From Eulemur rufifrons (taxonomy: Eukaryota; Chordata; Mammalia; Primates; Lemuridae): DNA of 64,000 bases. A program made the position numbers and the translations under genes. Each line of letters begins with the position of its first letter. The first letter of the stretch is position 1. The stretch lies in NCBI RefSeq assembly GCF_041146395.1, contig NC_090989.1, positions 253,384,843 to 253,448,842 of the forward strand. Direction: 5' to 3'. The notes under the pieces were generated by a model, which saw nothing but the letters and a program-made list of their open reading frames with translations, had not been told where the DNA came from and did not search any database. Below, piece by piece: positions 48,225 to 59,800 of the stretch.

Positions 48225-48790
48225 CCACCCATTCACCCACACACAGTGACAGAGCACATACTGGGAACCAGACACTGTCCTAGGCACTGAGGAACAGCCC
48301 TGAGCAAAGCAGGCAAAAGTCCCTGCTCTCACAGAGCTTGTATTCTAGTGCTACAAACAGAAAATAAGACAAATAAATACAAATGAAGCCTACAGTGTGC
48401 TAAATAATGATACGTGCTAAGGAGAAAACGTAAAGGAGACAGTATTAGAAATGTTGGGGAGGAGGTGACATTTTAGATAAAGTGACTAGGGACAACTCTG
48501 CTGAAAAGGTGACTTTTGAATAAAGAGCCAAGGAAGTGAGAGTTAGCCATGTGACTTTCTGTGGGAAGAGCACTCCAAGCAGAAGGAGCAGGCGGTGCAA
48601 AGGCCCTGGGGCAGGAGTGTGGGTCGTGTGTGTTGGTGGAACAGCGGGAAGCCTGGAGAGGAGAAAGGATAGGGAGGAAGGGAGGACATGAGGTCACAGA
48701 GGAAAGTGGGGAGAGGGGACCACGGAGGGACTTTGGCTTCTACTGAATGATCACAGGAGGGACATAACCTGACTCCGATTGGGGGTGGAC
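48225..48790 (-). repeat. L2 LINE, antisense
   Basis: 'ccagacactgtcctaggcac', 'ctcacagagcttgtattcta', 'gtgcaaaggccctggggcag', all L2 words in reverse. Confidence 0.9.
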
Positions 48791-50194
48791 TGAAGGAGCA
48801 AGGGTGGCAGCGGGGGCACCAGGAAAAGGGCTGCTGCAAAAACTTACGGGAAGATTGACCTGTCCACAGAGTGGATATCTCTGGCCATTTGGGGCCTAAT
48901 GCCACAAGGCCGGAAAGGCCAGGCCATGTGGCCACGTGAGCAGATGGTCTGCTGGCCAAAGCCAAGGACACTCACGGAGCGGGGCCAGATTCGTGGGGCT
49001 GCTGGGTGGAAGGGAAAGCACCTTGGCTTCTAGTCCTGGCCCTGCACGACCCTGCACCAGCCCCTTCCTCTCGCTGAGCCTGTAACAGCAGAGCAAAGGG
49101 CACCTGCGGGCAGTGTGAGTAGGAAGGGGAAACCTTGGGTAACCTGAGGAACGGTGTGGGCGAGGGAGGGGTCCTATCCTGCCCCATAGCAAGAATGCAG
49201 GAGGGCGGTGCACCCCAACTCTCCACTAGGGGGAGCCTGGAGCAGAAACGAAGTTTGCAGGCAGCAGCTCCGTCTCACGGGGAATGTCAGCAGTCCCCAG
49301 CATGGCCCCCTGGGGTGGGAACAGCTGTGCCCCGAGCTGTCCCCTACTGCCTGGGGTCTTGTGGTTGGCAGGACTTGTTCTCTGCAAAGACACTCTGAAC
49401 AGCCCAGCGGCAGCTATTTGAGAGGCTGGCACATGGAGCCCTGAAGTTCCATCAGTCTCGTGCCATGACCCCAAATAAACAAACCGAGAAGTAGATGGAA
49501 AAGAAAAGCCACCCCTGCCTCAAGGCATTTGGTCTGAAGCAGGCAGGCTGGGTGGCTCTTGGTTCACCCCTGCACACATCTGTGTGTTTGTTTCCTCTCT
49601 TGGTCCACAGGTTATTTAAGACAGCTCTTCAAACAGTCACTGAGCATCTGCCCTGCACCAGGCTCTGTGCTGGGTGGTGGGTGGTCCTGTGATGTAGCAG
49701 AAACTCAGGATCACAAGTCCCCCACTCCCCCAGAAAGCCAGGAGCCAGCTGAGATTTTTAATCTCTCTGGGTCCCTGTCATCTCTCTCATCTCTCCATCT
49801 ATTGAAGGTTAAAAAGGCCCAAAATGAAGCCCTTAAAACAGACAATGGAGTTAGCGCAGCCATGGAGGGATGAGTAGGTTGTTCACTGCACCAAAGCAAC
49901 CAGCTGATTGGGCAAGTGTAGACGGAGATGCAACCTGCTCTCCACTTGCTGAACCCTGGACCCTGGCATGGGGCTTCAACTGCTCATGAGAAGGAAGGGA
50001 CAAGGCCCTGAGAAACAGCCTGGAGACAGCCCAGGGGAGACTTGGAGTTAAGCCATGCAGCATCACCTCTCCTTCCTGCAGTGGCCCCTTCACTCTGCTG
50101 TCACGGGTCAGGAGGAGAACATAAGGACAGATACAGGAGTTCCCTAAAGCAGGCATACCTGGGCCCACCTGGGTTCTCTTCTTTCAGCCCACAT

Positions 50195-50345
50195 TCATTT
50201 AGTACCAGAGATGTGTCAAGAGCTTTGAGAGGCACAAATCATCTGCAAGGTGGTGTCATCATGCATTTCACAGATGAGGACACTGAGGCCCAGCACAGCA
50301 GCAACATGCTCTAGGACACGCTGCCAGGAAGAAGTGTGAGCTGGC
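50195..50345 (-). repeat. MIR fragment
   Basis: Antisense MIR: 'catttcacagatgaggacac' followed by 'tgaggcccagcac'. Confidence 0.65.
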
Positions 50346-50374
50346 TCTCGGGGCCCTGCATTTTCTCTGCTAAA

Positions 50375-50615
50375 AGGGCTGTAGAGCCAGCCAGACTAGA
50401 AGGCTCTAACCGGTGCTACCGCATGGGCAAGTTACTCTGTGCAAGCGGCTGCCTCAGCTTCCTCCTCTGTAAAATGGGATAACATCAACACTGACCTGGT
50501 GGGATCATGGCTAAGGGCCAGCAGGTTGGGGAATGAAAAGCAGTTGGCAAAGGTCAAGTCCATCCCTGTCCATCCGTGATGGAGGTCATAGAGAAGTTCT
50601 CAGTAAATGTCAGCT
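50375..50615 (+). repeat. MIR
   Basis: 'gctgcctcagcttcctcctc', 'tgtaaaatgggataacatca' and a tail 'agttctcagtaaatgtcagc'. Confidence 0.75.
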
Positions 50616-51364
50616 GCCACTACAGAGCAGGGCCCTCTCTCTCTCTCACTTGCCCTCACAACAGTCCTGGGAGGAAGACCATAAAGATGCAGAGACTGAG
50701 GTCCAGAGATAGGAAGGTGACTTCCCTCGGGGGCTGGTAAACTTGGAGACAGGACTAAGGCCAAGGGTGCCGAGTCCTGCCCAGGGCTCCTGCCCACACG
50801 CACAGCATCTTCAGCCTCCCCCACCCTCCCCTACAGTCTGAGGAGTTCCAGGCGTGGATTTGGACAGAGATGTTCCAGGTATAAGGGAGTGTGAGGAGAG
50901 ATACGTTAAGTCAGGTCTGGAAGACAAAGAAGGAGGAGCAGGGTAAGACTTGAACTTGTCCTTGTAGATGTGCAGGTGGGTAAAGGTGCCCCAGAATCCT
51001 CCTGGGGCCAGTCTCAGAACCCACCAGCAGTGAGGGTCCCTGTGCCCCAGCCGGGTCCCCGGCCAGGGTGCCACCACTCCACCCTCATCTGCCCTCATCT
51101 CCCCAGGCCAGCGAACGCTAGCGGGCCCGAGTGTGGGCCAGCCTCCCCCACCAGCCCACCCGCCTGCCCGCCTCCTCCGGCCCGGCCTGCATGGTGGCAG
51201 GCCCTGCCTGCTCCCCTGGGAGCCCTCTGCCAGGCCTGATGGCGCTGACGGAGGGAGGGAGGCCGCCAAGCTGTCAGTCTGGAGGTGCCCCTCGGAGCCC
51301 CTCCTGGCTGGAGCGAGGAGGGTGGGCCGGCACCGGAGCCGGGCTGTCAGGGCCTTCACAGAGA

Positions 51365-51615
51365 CGAGGCCGGAGAGGCGCTGCCTGACAGCTCGCCCAC
51401 CGAATTAGGACCATTTGCATGCTAATTTCCAGTGCTCTAACGGGCTGGCAGGCTGGCTGGGGTGTGTAGTGTGCAGAGAGAGGCGCCACGGCCTCCCCGC
51501 CCGCGATGGAACAATGCTTGACTGATCTAGCTGCGTTAACGAGCAAATTATGGTAATTTTGTTATTACAAATGCATAGAAATTTCCAAAGCAGGCAGCCA
51601 TTCAGGGCAGCTCCC
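51365..51615. promoter_or_regulatory. Candidate B-cell enhancer with octamer palindrome
   Basis: Non-repeat element. At 51413-51426 the exact octamer ATTTGCAT is fused to ATGCTAAT (sharing AT), an almost perfect 14-bp palindrome like a POU-dimer site. Downstream are AACAATG (51510-51516, SOX/TCF type), GTTAAC (51535-51540), TATGGTAATTTTG and a second POU-like AAATGCAT (51569-51576). CpG-rich sequence flanks the left side. Octamers bind OCT1/OCT2 with OCA-B in B cells, so a role in PAX5 control is plausible but inferred. Confidence 0.5.
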
Positions 51616-51954
51616 TGCTCCTCCCGACTCCTAAACACTGAACCCCCCATTTGCACGCATGGGCCCAGCACCCAATTTAGGGACCAGGATTTCCAGGGGG
51701 CTTCACTCTGAGCTCTGCCAGCGAGGCCCGGGTGAGCCAGGTCGGGACAGTCCACCAGTCAGGGCACCCATCCCTGTCAGCCGCCGAGCCTCGGCTCCTG
51801 CATCCCCCACACCTCACCCTCTTTTTGTGCCCTGGAAGCCTCTGCCTGGCCCCTGGGCCTAACCATCCAGCAGAACCTCCACATTCAAGCTGTTTGTTTC
51901 TGTTCTGAGCAGGTAACATGGGTGATTGTCCCCACAGATGTTCCTAGGTCTTGG

Positions 51955-52065
51955 GAAATTCATTCAGTCATTTCTGTGCCCAAGCTCTGAACTGGGCCCA
52001 GCACCCAGGAGGGGCTCAGAGATTGTCTGCTGAATGAACAAGTGAGTGAGTGAAGGAGGGAGGAA
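51955..52065 (+). repeat. L2 3' tail
   Basis: 'ggcccagcacccaggagggg', 'tctgctgaatgaacaagtga' then GTGA/GGAA repeats. Confidence 0.55.
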
Positions 52066-53734
52066 GGGAGGAAGACCAGACATATCCCACACATGAGGAC
52101 AGTCACGAGAGACCCTGCCTGGTCAGCTCGCTGGTGGTGTAATTAATCTAAGACTTCACCAGAAGAGTTTATTAATATTTGCCAACTGGCAGCCCCTCCC
52201 GGTATTCATAATTATCCACTATCAAAATCACAATTTGTCCCAGGTTTTCCTGGTGATCTTCTTTTTGATTAAAAGTATGTTTTTGGAAGCATGTTCTGGA
52301 ATGCACCCAGACAGGAACTGTTTCCAAGAAAGTGAGCTCCCAGTTCCCGGCAGCAAAGCACGGTGGCCCCAGGCACAGGGCTGGGCACAAGGGCGGCTTG
52401 GTGGTGCACACAGCTAGAAGCCAGCTGGCCCCTCAGGCAGGCGGGGGCCCTGTGCCCATCCTGGTCTCCACACAGAACCACTGCAGTCCTCCTATTTTAT
52501 GATGGGAATTTCAGGCTGGGGCTGGTGTCACTGAAAAGTCAAGAAGCTGCCTCAAATCCATTTGGAAGTCAGTGGGGAATACAATTGTGGAGGAAACCAA
52601 CAGTGAGGAAGGTCTGTTCCTGGTGGCCGGGGAAGCCCGGGTGGGCAGGGGCTCACGGGGGTGCGTGTGGCAGAGGCCTGAATAGGAGCCAAGACTTTAC
52701 AACCTCGGCCAGGGTCGTGGTCAGATTTTTCTATGTGTCTCATTTTTCTAATTGGGTCAAAACTTCCAGAGGGAAACTGAACCCAGGAAAAGAAAACAAT
52801 CACTTCTTTTTGTGTAGCTGCCTGACGCTGGCAGGAGGGGACCTGTGGCTCTCAGGATGAAACTTGGACGGGCCACCGCCTGCGTGCGCTTAGTCAGGAA
52901 GCTGGGTCGCAGGGCCGGGGGAGAGTCCGGGCTCAGGAGGAGCATGGAGGCTGGGGTGGGGTCTTGCTTTGCGTTGCTGTAGAAGCCAGGGAACCTGGGA
53001 CCATCCCGTTAGTAGCAAGTCTGCACAAGGACAGGAGACAAAAATGCTTCCTTTTCTTTGCATCGGTGAGGAACTGGGGGTGGGGGTGGGGCTGGATAGG
53101 GCAGGCAGCTGCCACAGAAAGAGGGCCAGCCTGGCTCTCCTTGACATGCCACATGACCTTGAACAAGTCCTTTCCTTGTCCTCATCTGCACACTCCCGGG
53201 CTGTCCATCCTGACAGAGGGAGAAGTAGCTACAAGGGCCTCCTGAGTCCTCTCTGAGACCCCCATGCCACACGCACCCCAATCTAGACCTGTGCTGGCCG
53301 CCCTCAGTGCTTCCCCTACAGGGCGGATTTCCGCAAAGGCAAGGGCAAACCCTCGGCTGGCCTCTGTTGAGTCAGCGCCCCTGCTGCTGCCCTCAACGGC
53401 CGGCTCTACAGCCCACAAAAGGTCCTGGGCAGTGGCGGGTGGTACGCAGCTGGTCTCCTGCTTCCCAAGAGGCAGATTCCAATTTCTTTGCACCCATTTT
53501 TCCAAGCGTCTCTGGCTCATTCCTGGAGAGTTCTCTTTCGGGGAAGCCCCCACCCAAAGTGCTCACGGAAAGGCTTCCACTCACAAAGCCGCAGTGCAAA
53601 GTTCTAGGGGCCGGGGGAACCTGCTGCAGTGCAAGACTCCCAGGTCCAGACACGGTGCCTCCCCTCAGAGCTACTCGTCCCAGGTCACACAGAGAAAGCG
53701 ATTTCCAGGCAATAACACGGCGTTTCTGAGAGTC

Positions 53735-53915
53735 AAACTCCAAATTGGCAGGTCCTTCCCTTGACGTCTAAGCCACTCACTAGCTGTGTGGCCATACGCA
53801 AACCACTTTTCCTAAGCCTCAGTCTTCACCTCTGCAAAATGGGGCTAACAACCGTGTCTTTCTCAGGCTCCTATGAGGAACTACTGCGATTATGTGTGAC
53901 AGAGGCTGGCATTCT
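53735..53915 (+). repeat. MIR
   Basis: 'cactagctgtgtggccatac', 'cctaagcctcagtcttcacc', 'tgcaaaatggggctaacaac'. Confidence 0.8.
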
Positions 53916-54194
53916 CTCTGCCCAGGTGGTGGTTCATATTCTTAGTGTTGTTGGGAACAAGACCTCAAAACGTCCACAGCCGTCAGGCATCGTGCCCTGG
54001 CAGGACGATGCCCATGGCATGTGACCTGGGATTGCTCTTTAGACGAAGGGCATGATAACACAGTTGTCATTTTTACATTTTCTTTCCTCCCTCTTTCATC
54101 TCCCTTGCTCTCTTTTCCACTCCTTCCCTCCTTCTTTCTTCCCTGCAACCCTGGATTTAAGTCTCCCTGTTTCAGGTCCTTTATTTGTGCCCGT

Positions 54195-54625
54195 TGCACA
54201 TAGACTCCTTATAAAGAAAATTCATTTGTTCAGGGTCACCGCGTGGTTTTTCATTAAAAACAAATTACCCGCATTCAGGGAGGACATCTGGGCTTCGCGG
54301 GTCCCATTAATGACTATATTTCCAGCCTCTCCAGCCCTGTTGGGCTCCCCTTGCCTGTCACCCCGCGTTCCCGGCCCCGGGAGGACAATGAGAGTGACAG
54401 TCAAGTGAAAGGGAAAACATGAGGGATGAGGGCGAGAGGCGAGTCCCCCGAGAGGGGAAGGAGGGAAAAGTGAAAAAAATAAATAACTCAAACAGAGGGT
54501 AACAAGGGCCATTGTCTCAGTGTCTTGCGGCGAAAAGCCAGAGCAAATATTGGAAGAACAAGCGGGGGCGCTTCAGCGGGGCTCAGGCCGTGTTTAATTA
54601 CACAGTCGGGCCCCAAGCCCTTGAC
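54195..54625. promoter_or_regulatory. Candidate regulatory element with two BLIMP1/IRF-type sites
   Basis: Non-repeat block. AAGTGAAAGGG at 54403-54413 matches the BLIMP1 (PRDM1) consensus (A/C)AG(T/C)GAAAG(T/C)(G/T) at 10 of 11 positions. AAAAGTGAAA at 54466-54475 holds the IRF core AANNGAAA. Homeodomain-type words (CCATTAATGAC near 54303, TTTAATTACAC near 54593) and an ATTTGTTC lie around. BLIMP1 is known to repress PAX5 during plasma-cell differentiation, so a site here would have a ready meaning. Occupancy is not shown by sequence. Confidence 0.45.
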
Positions 54626-56344
54626 TCTGGACTGGGCAAGACAGGGAGGGGCATGCGCTGTATTGAAATAAATTCCACCCATATCCACTGAGCACCTACT
54701 GTATGCAGGGGCGGGGCGGGTGGATTTGAGAGGAATTCCAGGCAGGCCTCAGAAGCAACCAGGAGATGGGAGTGTGCAGTCCCTACAGCAGGCCACGGGC
54801 AGTGCCATGGGGGTGCGCGCAAGGGAGAGACGAGGCTCCCAAGGGAAGAGGAGTTGGCTTCTTGTAACAGGGAGTCTTTGACTTGGGCCCAGGAGGATAG
54901 GTCAGACATGGGCCGGTAAAGATGGGGCGGGGGGCGGGCATAGACTGGAATCTGAGTGTGAGCTCCCTGGTGTCTCAGCAGGAAGAGTTTTCCTGAGCCA
55001 TAAAAGAACTGGAGTCAGGAAGGCTGTGGGAGCACCAGGGAAGCCAAGACCTTCCCCCGGGCCCTCTCAGTCTCCACGGGCACCAGCGGCTGGGTGGGGC
55101 TGACACATGAGCTCCAGGCCCCAGCCCAGCTGCTCCCGCACCGGCTGTGAGTCCCGGGCACGGCATCTCACCTCTCTCAACTCAGGGAGCGCGCCTCTGA
55201 AGTGGGGGTGCACATTGCAGCCTCACAGGGTGCTTTCAAACGGTAACCAGGGATAACAGGTGTGTGCTCCCTTCATGACTACAAAGCCCCATGCAGGTTG
55301 GGTGGGGAATGGAGCTTGTTGGTAGAATTAGATTATGGGTGTGGGTGACCTGGCCTCATTTGTGAACACTCTCCTTTTGGAGGGTAGGGGCCAAGCCTCA
55401 CTGGTTCTTACTGCCCCTGAGGACTCCGGACACTGCCTGAAGCTCGCTAGGTAGAAGGGTCTCAGGTGGAGTGACCCTCAGGGTTAGAGGCGCTGGTTGG
55501 TCCAGCAGAGGGCTGACAGCAGCCAAGCTCTGGGAGAAAGAGGCTGCAGATTCCAGCAAGGCAAAGGGAGTAAACCGCGGCAGCCCCAGCAGGTTAAAGC
55601 TGGGTTTGGAAGGACCCCAGCATGTGGAGGAGCAAAGCATGTCTCAGAACCTTGCATTCGCTGTCCCCGCCCGGCCTGAGACACCCCTCTTCTCCCTGCT
55701 CACTCCACCTCCCACTGGCTGACACATGTTTCTCCCTCAACAACAAAACTGGGAAGTGTCTCTCCCTCGATTCCTCTTGTGCCCCAGGGGCAGCACCTTA
55801 GCTCTACCCCTAACCTCCCCCACTCCTTGATGTGGACAGTGGTGTTTTCTCAAACTTCAAAAAACTCTCTGCAAAAGCACCTTCGGATATGCCCCCACCC
55901 ACCCACCCAACCCTTCTGTACAGAAATCCTGGTGCCTTCTTTGCCCAACACCCCAAGTCTAGGCTGCATCCCCCTTCTCTGTGTTCCCAGAGTCCCTGGG
56001 CTTACCTGTTACCACACCTGTCCTACAGGCCCATGCTGACTTGCAGGACAAGAGGCATCTCTTTTAGCTTGTGTCCCTAGACTTATGCCTGGCACATGTA
56101 GATGCTCAATAGATGTTGAAAGGGAGGGAGGAAGGAAAGGAAGGAAGGGATGATGGACAGAGAGATGGATGAATGGCTACTGCAACCTGATCAGCCCAAG
56201 GCCCTACTATGATTTATTATGTTCAATACGGTTCAACAGGAAATTGGGCTCTTCCAAGCCCCTCCTTCCAAGACACCCAGGTACCATCCTAGGGAGTCCC
56301 CTCCCCAGCCCACCTTACAGCACGTCACCCATTAAATGCACCAT

Positions 56345-56677
56345 GATAATGACACTTTTCACTCCAAAAATGTAAAAAGCTTATTTTTATAATTTTGCTT
56401 TTAAAATTATTTGGCCATACGTACTTTAATTGATGATTAGCTATGATTTCTCAGCAATCAAGGCACAGACTTAAGAATTCTGGCAAAATGAGAAAATCTT
56501 ATCAAAAATATTATCTTCAAATGTAATGAAATTTTTATGAGCCCTAAATTTAATAGTTAATGAAGTTAACATGATGCTATAATTTATAAACATTTGATAC
56601 TACATTTTTAATGCCAGTTTTCCAGTTTCCCTTTTCAATTTTAGAGACAAAAGGAGTTTTGTTGAGGCCTCAAATTG
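56345..56677. other. A/T-rich unique block, possibly conserved
   Basis: An abrupt A/T-rich island in GC-rich surroundings with no repeat recognised. Contains TTTAATTGATGATTAG (56425-56440) and many TAAT/ATTA words. It could be an enhancer or a very old, decayed repeat. Confidence 0.35.
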
Positions 56678-56689
56678 TTGTAAATTCCT

Positions 56690-56981
56690 GGCCAGGCACG
56701 GTGGCTCGCACCTGTAATCCTAGCACTCTGGGAGGCCGAGGTGGGAGGATCGCTTGAGCTCAGGAGTTTGAGACCAGCCTGAGCAAGAACGAGACCCAGT
56801 CTCTACTAAAAATAGAAAAATTATCCAGGCATGATGGTGTGCACCTCTAGTCCCAGCTGCTAGGGAGGCTGAGGCAGGAGGATCACTTGAGCCCAGGAGT
56901 TGGAGGTTGCTGTGAGTTATGATGATGCCACAGCACTCTAGCCTGGGCAACAGAATGAGACTCTTGTCTCAAAAAAAAAAA
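56690..56981 (+). mobile_element. Alu, dimeric, strepsirrhine type
   Basis: From ggccaggcacggtggctcgc to a short A tail, with the lemur-type 'gagcaagaacgagaccc' junction and 'gttatgatgatgccacagca'. Target duplication TTGTAAATTCCTG (56678-56690) and TTGTAAATCCCTG (56983-56995). Confidence 0.95.
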
Positions 56982-59329
56982 TTTGTAAATCCCTGAAATG
57001 CTCTCAGGCCTTCAGCTCTGGGCCTCTCTGGGGCCCTGCACTCCCATTCGTGGTCCTGTGGGAAGTCCTGGCTGGGACGTCACTGCCTGTTCTACGAGCT
57101 CAAGTCTGGCAGGTGTGAAAACACACTTACAAATGGTGTGATAAAAAATAAAGGGAAAAACAGCCAGGAAGAGTGACCAACTGGGGCCCCAAGCCTCCAA
57201 GGGGCACAGTGCCACTGTCCAGCGGCTGAGGGGCTGGTCCGAGCCCTGGACACTCCTGCATGGGGACTGCTCACGGTGGGGGCCGCCTGGCCCAGGCTCC
57301 TCTAGGGGCTTTGGGCTTTCCCTTCCCATCCTCCCCCCAGGTAAGCCAGGCCGAAAGCACCTTTTCCTTGTTTGCCCCTAACCAAGACTCAGCCACGTGA
57401 ACATAACTGTCACATTATCCTCTCGGCAGTCTTTTGGCAAGAAACGGTCCAGGGAGGCGTTTGTAGCAGCGTGGATAAATCTCGGGCCTGGAGCCAGGCT
57501 GCTCTGCCACTCAGTGTGGCCAGGTGCTGCCACTCTGCTGTGCTGTGCACACCTGGGCTGCAGTTCTGTCCAACCCTTAGGGTTTATCTCCCGATTCATG
57601 TCCCCTCTACCTCTGGTCAGACTCTGACTCGGCCATCAGGACCTAGGAGGAGAAGGCCCAAGGCCTGCAAAGCCACCATTCTGCTCGGGACACCCACACT
57701 TTGGGCTGTGTACCCCCCGTGCTCCTCTCTGCACTAACCAGAGACCTGAATCTCTCAGGGCTGGGAGAACACTAAAGTCCACCAGGCCCAGCCGGACCCC
57801 ACTTCAGCCACCCAATGCTCAGACCTTCACAAACACTTCAGCTTCTTCTAAAGCAAATCCTGACTGTGTTCCCCTGGGTCTCCTAAACAGCCATTGCAGT
57901 CCAGTTGTGTTTGCTGTTTGTTTTTAAGAAACTCCACTTATAGAGGAACATGAAGAAGAAACTGTAAGTCAGGAGCCCAAACCTACGGTCCCACACACTC
58001 ATGACTGGGTCAGTGCAGTTGGGTCTGGGTCCCGCGACTGCCATCAGAAGGAGCTGGCAACTGGGGAGACTCACAAGCAGACTCAACGCAGGGCTGCGCA
58101 GGAGATGAAGGTGTCCTCAGCCCCCAGCTCCGAGCTCCCCCAGCACTGCCTGCTCCCCGGGTAGGCCAGTGAGCACCTGGCTTTTGGCTGGGTGTTCTCC
58201 CAGCTGGGACTCTGCTTGTCACCTGCCCTTGCAAATGGTCATGTGAAAAGGGGATATTTCCCAAGACCTGCTCGAGCCTGAGATATGATCTCTCCCTTCC
58301 CAAAAGGACACTTGGCTTCTGAAGCTGGAACAAATCGTGGCGATCTTTGCTACCTCTCTTTCCCTATGGTTCCAGGTTCCAAAGTCTGCGAGCATTCGTC
58401 CCAGTGTGGAGGCTCTGAAAGCCAGTCCTGGCCTGCTGCAGCAGTTTCTGGGGCTTTCTGGATGGATGCATGTGAACGGCACATGAGGTCAGGATGTCCT
58501 CAGGCTCCTGCCTTCAGCCCCAGCCCTTGGAAGTTATTACCAGGCTGCACATGGCAGCCCGGGGCCGTTGCCTGAATACTTCACAGCCCCAGATCTGAAG
58601 GGAACTTGGAAGCATTTGCTGCCCACTTAGAACAGAGGTGGCAGGGCCCAGGGAGCCCTCTAGTCCAGCCAGGAGGTGACATCAGCAGACACAGATGTCA
58701 CTGACTTAGAAGCCCTCATGGTAGGACCAGAAGGCCCCATAGGGGCCTCTAGCACATTCTCCCAGCGCCTGTGTCTTGCTTTAAGAGAGAGCAGGAAGTC
58801 CCAAGGTTGTGCTGTGAGTACCTGGCAGTGGGACTCAGAATCCAGGTCTCTAAATCCAAGTAGGGCCTTCATGCCTCCAGAGTCCATTCCCTTTCTCAGT
58901 CCTTTGTAATTCTTTTCTTCCCAAATGCCGCCAAGGGCTCAGAAAGCCTACACAAGGGGGGTCAGTTTCTCTCCATCCCAGGGGCACTTCAGAGCAGGGT
59001 TTATGGGAGCTTAGTCACATAGACTGTCCAGATCAGACCACTCCAGACCTCTCATCCTCCACCCTGTGAGGGCACAGGCAGCCTCACCTCTCGGACTCAC
59101 GTCCAGATCTGCCTGGGCAGAGCCTGCCATCCATCAAGGCTACCAGATCCACCGCTTCATGCCCAGAGCGGTTGAGGCTTGGGTGCTGGCTGAGGCCCTT
59201 CACTAGGACTGCGCATCCCAGCCAGCCCTTCCTGCTTGTCTCCCATCAGCCCCCCAGCTCCTCCCTGATGCCCATGCTTTCTGGTCCCATGGGGGCTTCT
59301 CATGCACTGGTCTGTTGCCCAACAATGTC

Positions 59330-59800
59330 CCTCCAACTTCAGACTGGCAAACTCACTCTCCAAGGTCCAGCTCAAATGACCTCCTTTGGAAGCCTCCTCT
59401 GATTGCCCCGACTCTACCCCATTGCCCAAGTGGGCTCAGCAGCCCCTCCCTGCATTTCTCTGGTATTCTGTACATTCCTAGGTTTTTGGTTTTGCTTTGC
59501 TTTTTTGAAACGGGGGGGGGGGGGTCTCAATCTTGCTCAGGCTGGTCTCGAACTCCTGGCTTCAAGCAATCCTCCCACCTCAGCCTCCCAAAGTGCTGGG
59601 GTTACAGACGTGAGCCACCGCGCCTGGCACATTCCTGGGTTTTAGCTCTTAACACCGTGTAGAGATGACTTTTTACATCTGTCTCCCCAGCTAGACCGTG
59701 AGCTCCCTGAGGGCAGGGGCTGTGTCTGCAACTCCACTCCTAGCCCAGAACTGACACCCAGTGTCTCTCAGGAAATGTTTGAAGAATGAATGAATGAACA
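59330..59800 (+). repeat. L2 3' region, split by an Alu
   Basis: 'aaggtccagctcaaatgacc' and 'ggtattctgtacattcctag' left of the Alu; 'accgtgagctccctgagggc' and a GAAT tail to the right (59786-59800). One L2 copy in two parts, 59330-59471 and 59644-59800. Confidence 0.85.
59487..59628 (-). mobile_element. Alu right-arm fragment in L2
   Basis: T-rich head, a 13-base G run (59512-59524) and the lemur-type tctcaatcttgctcaggctg to gagccaccgcgcctggc. Only about one monomer is present. The 15-bp flanks ACATTCCTAGGTTTT (59472-59486) and ACATTCCTGGGTTTT (59629-59643) are the target duplication, so the element inserted as this short form. Confidence 0.9.
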
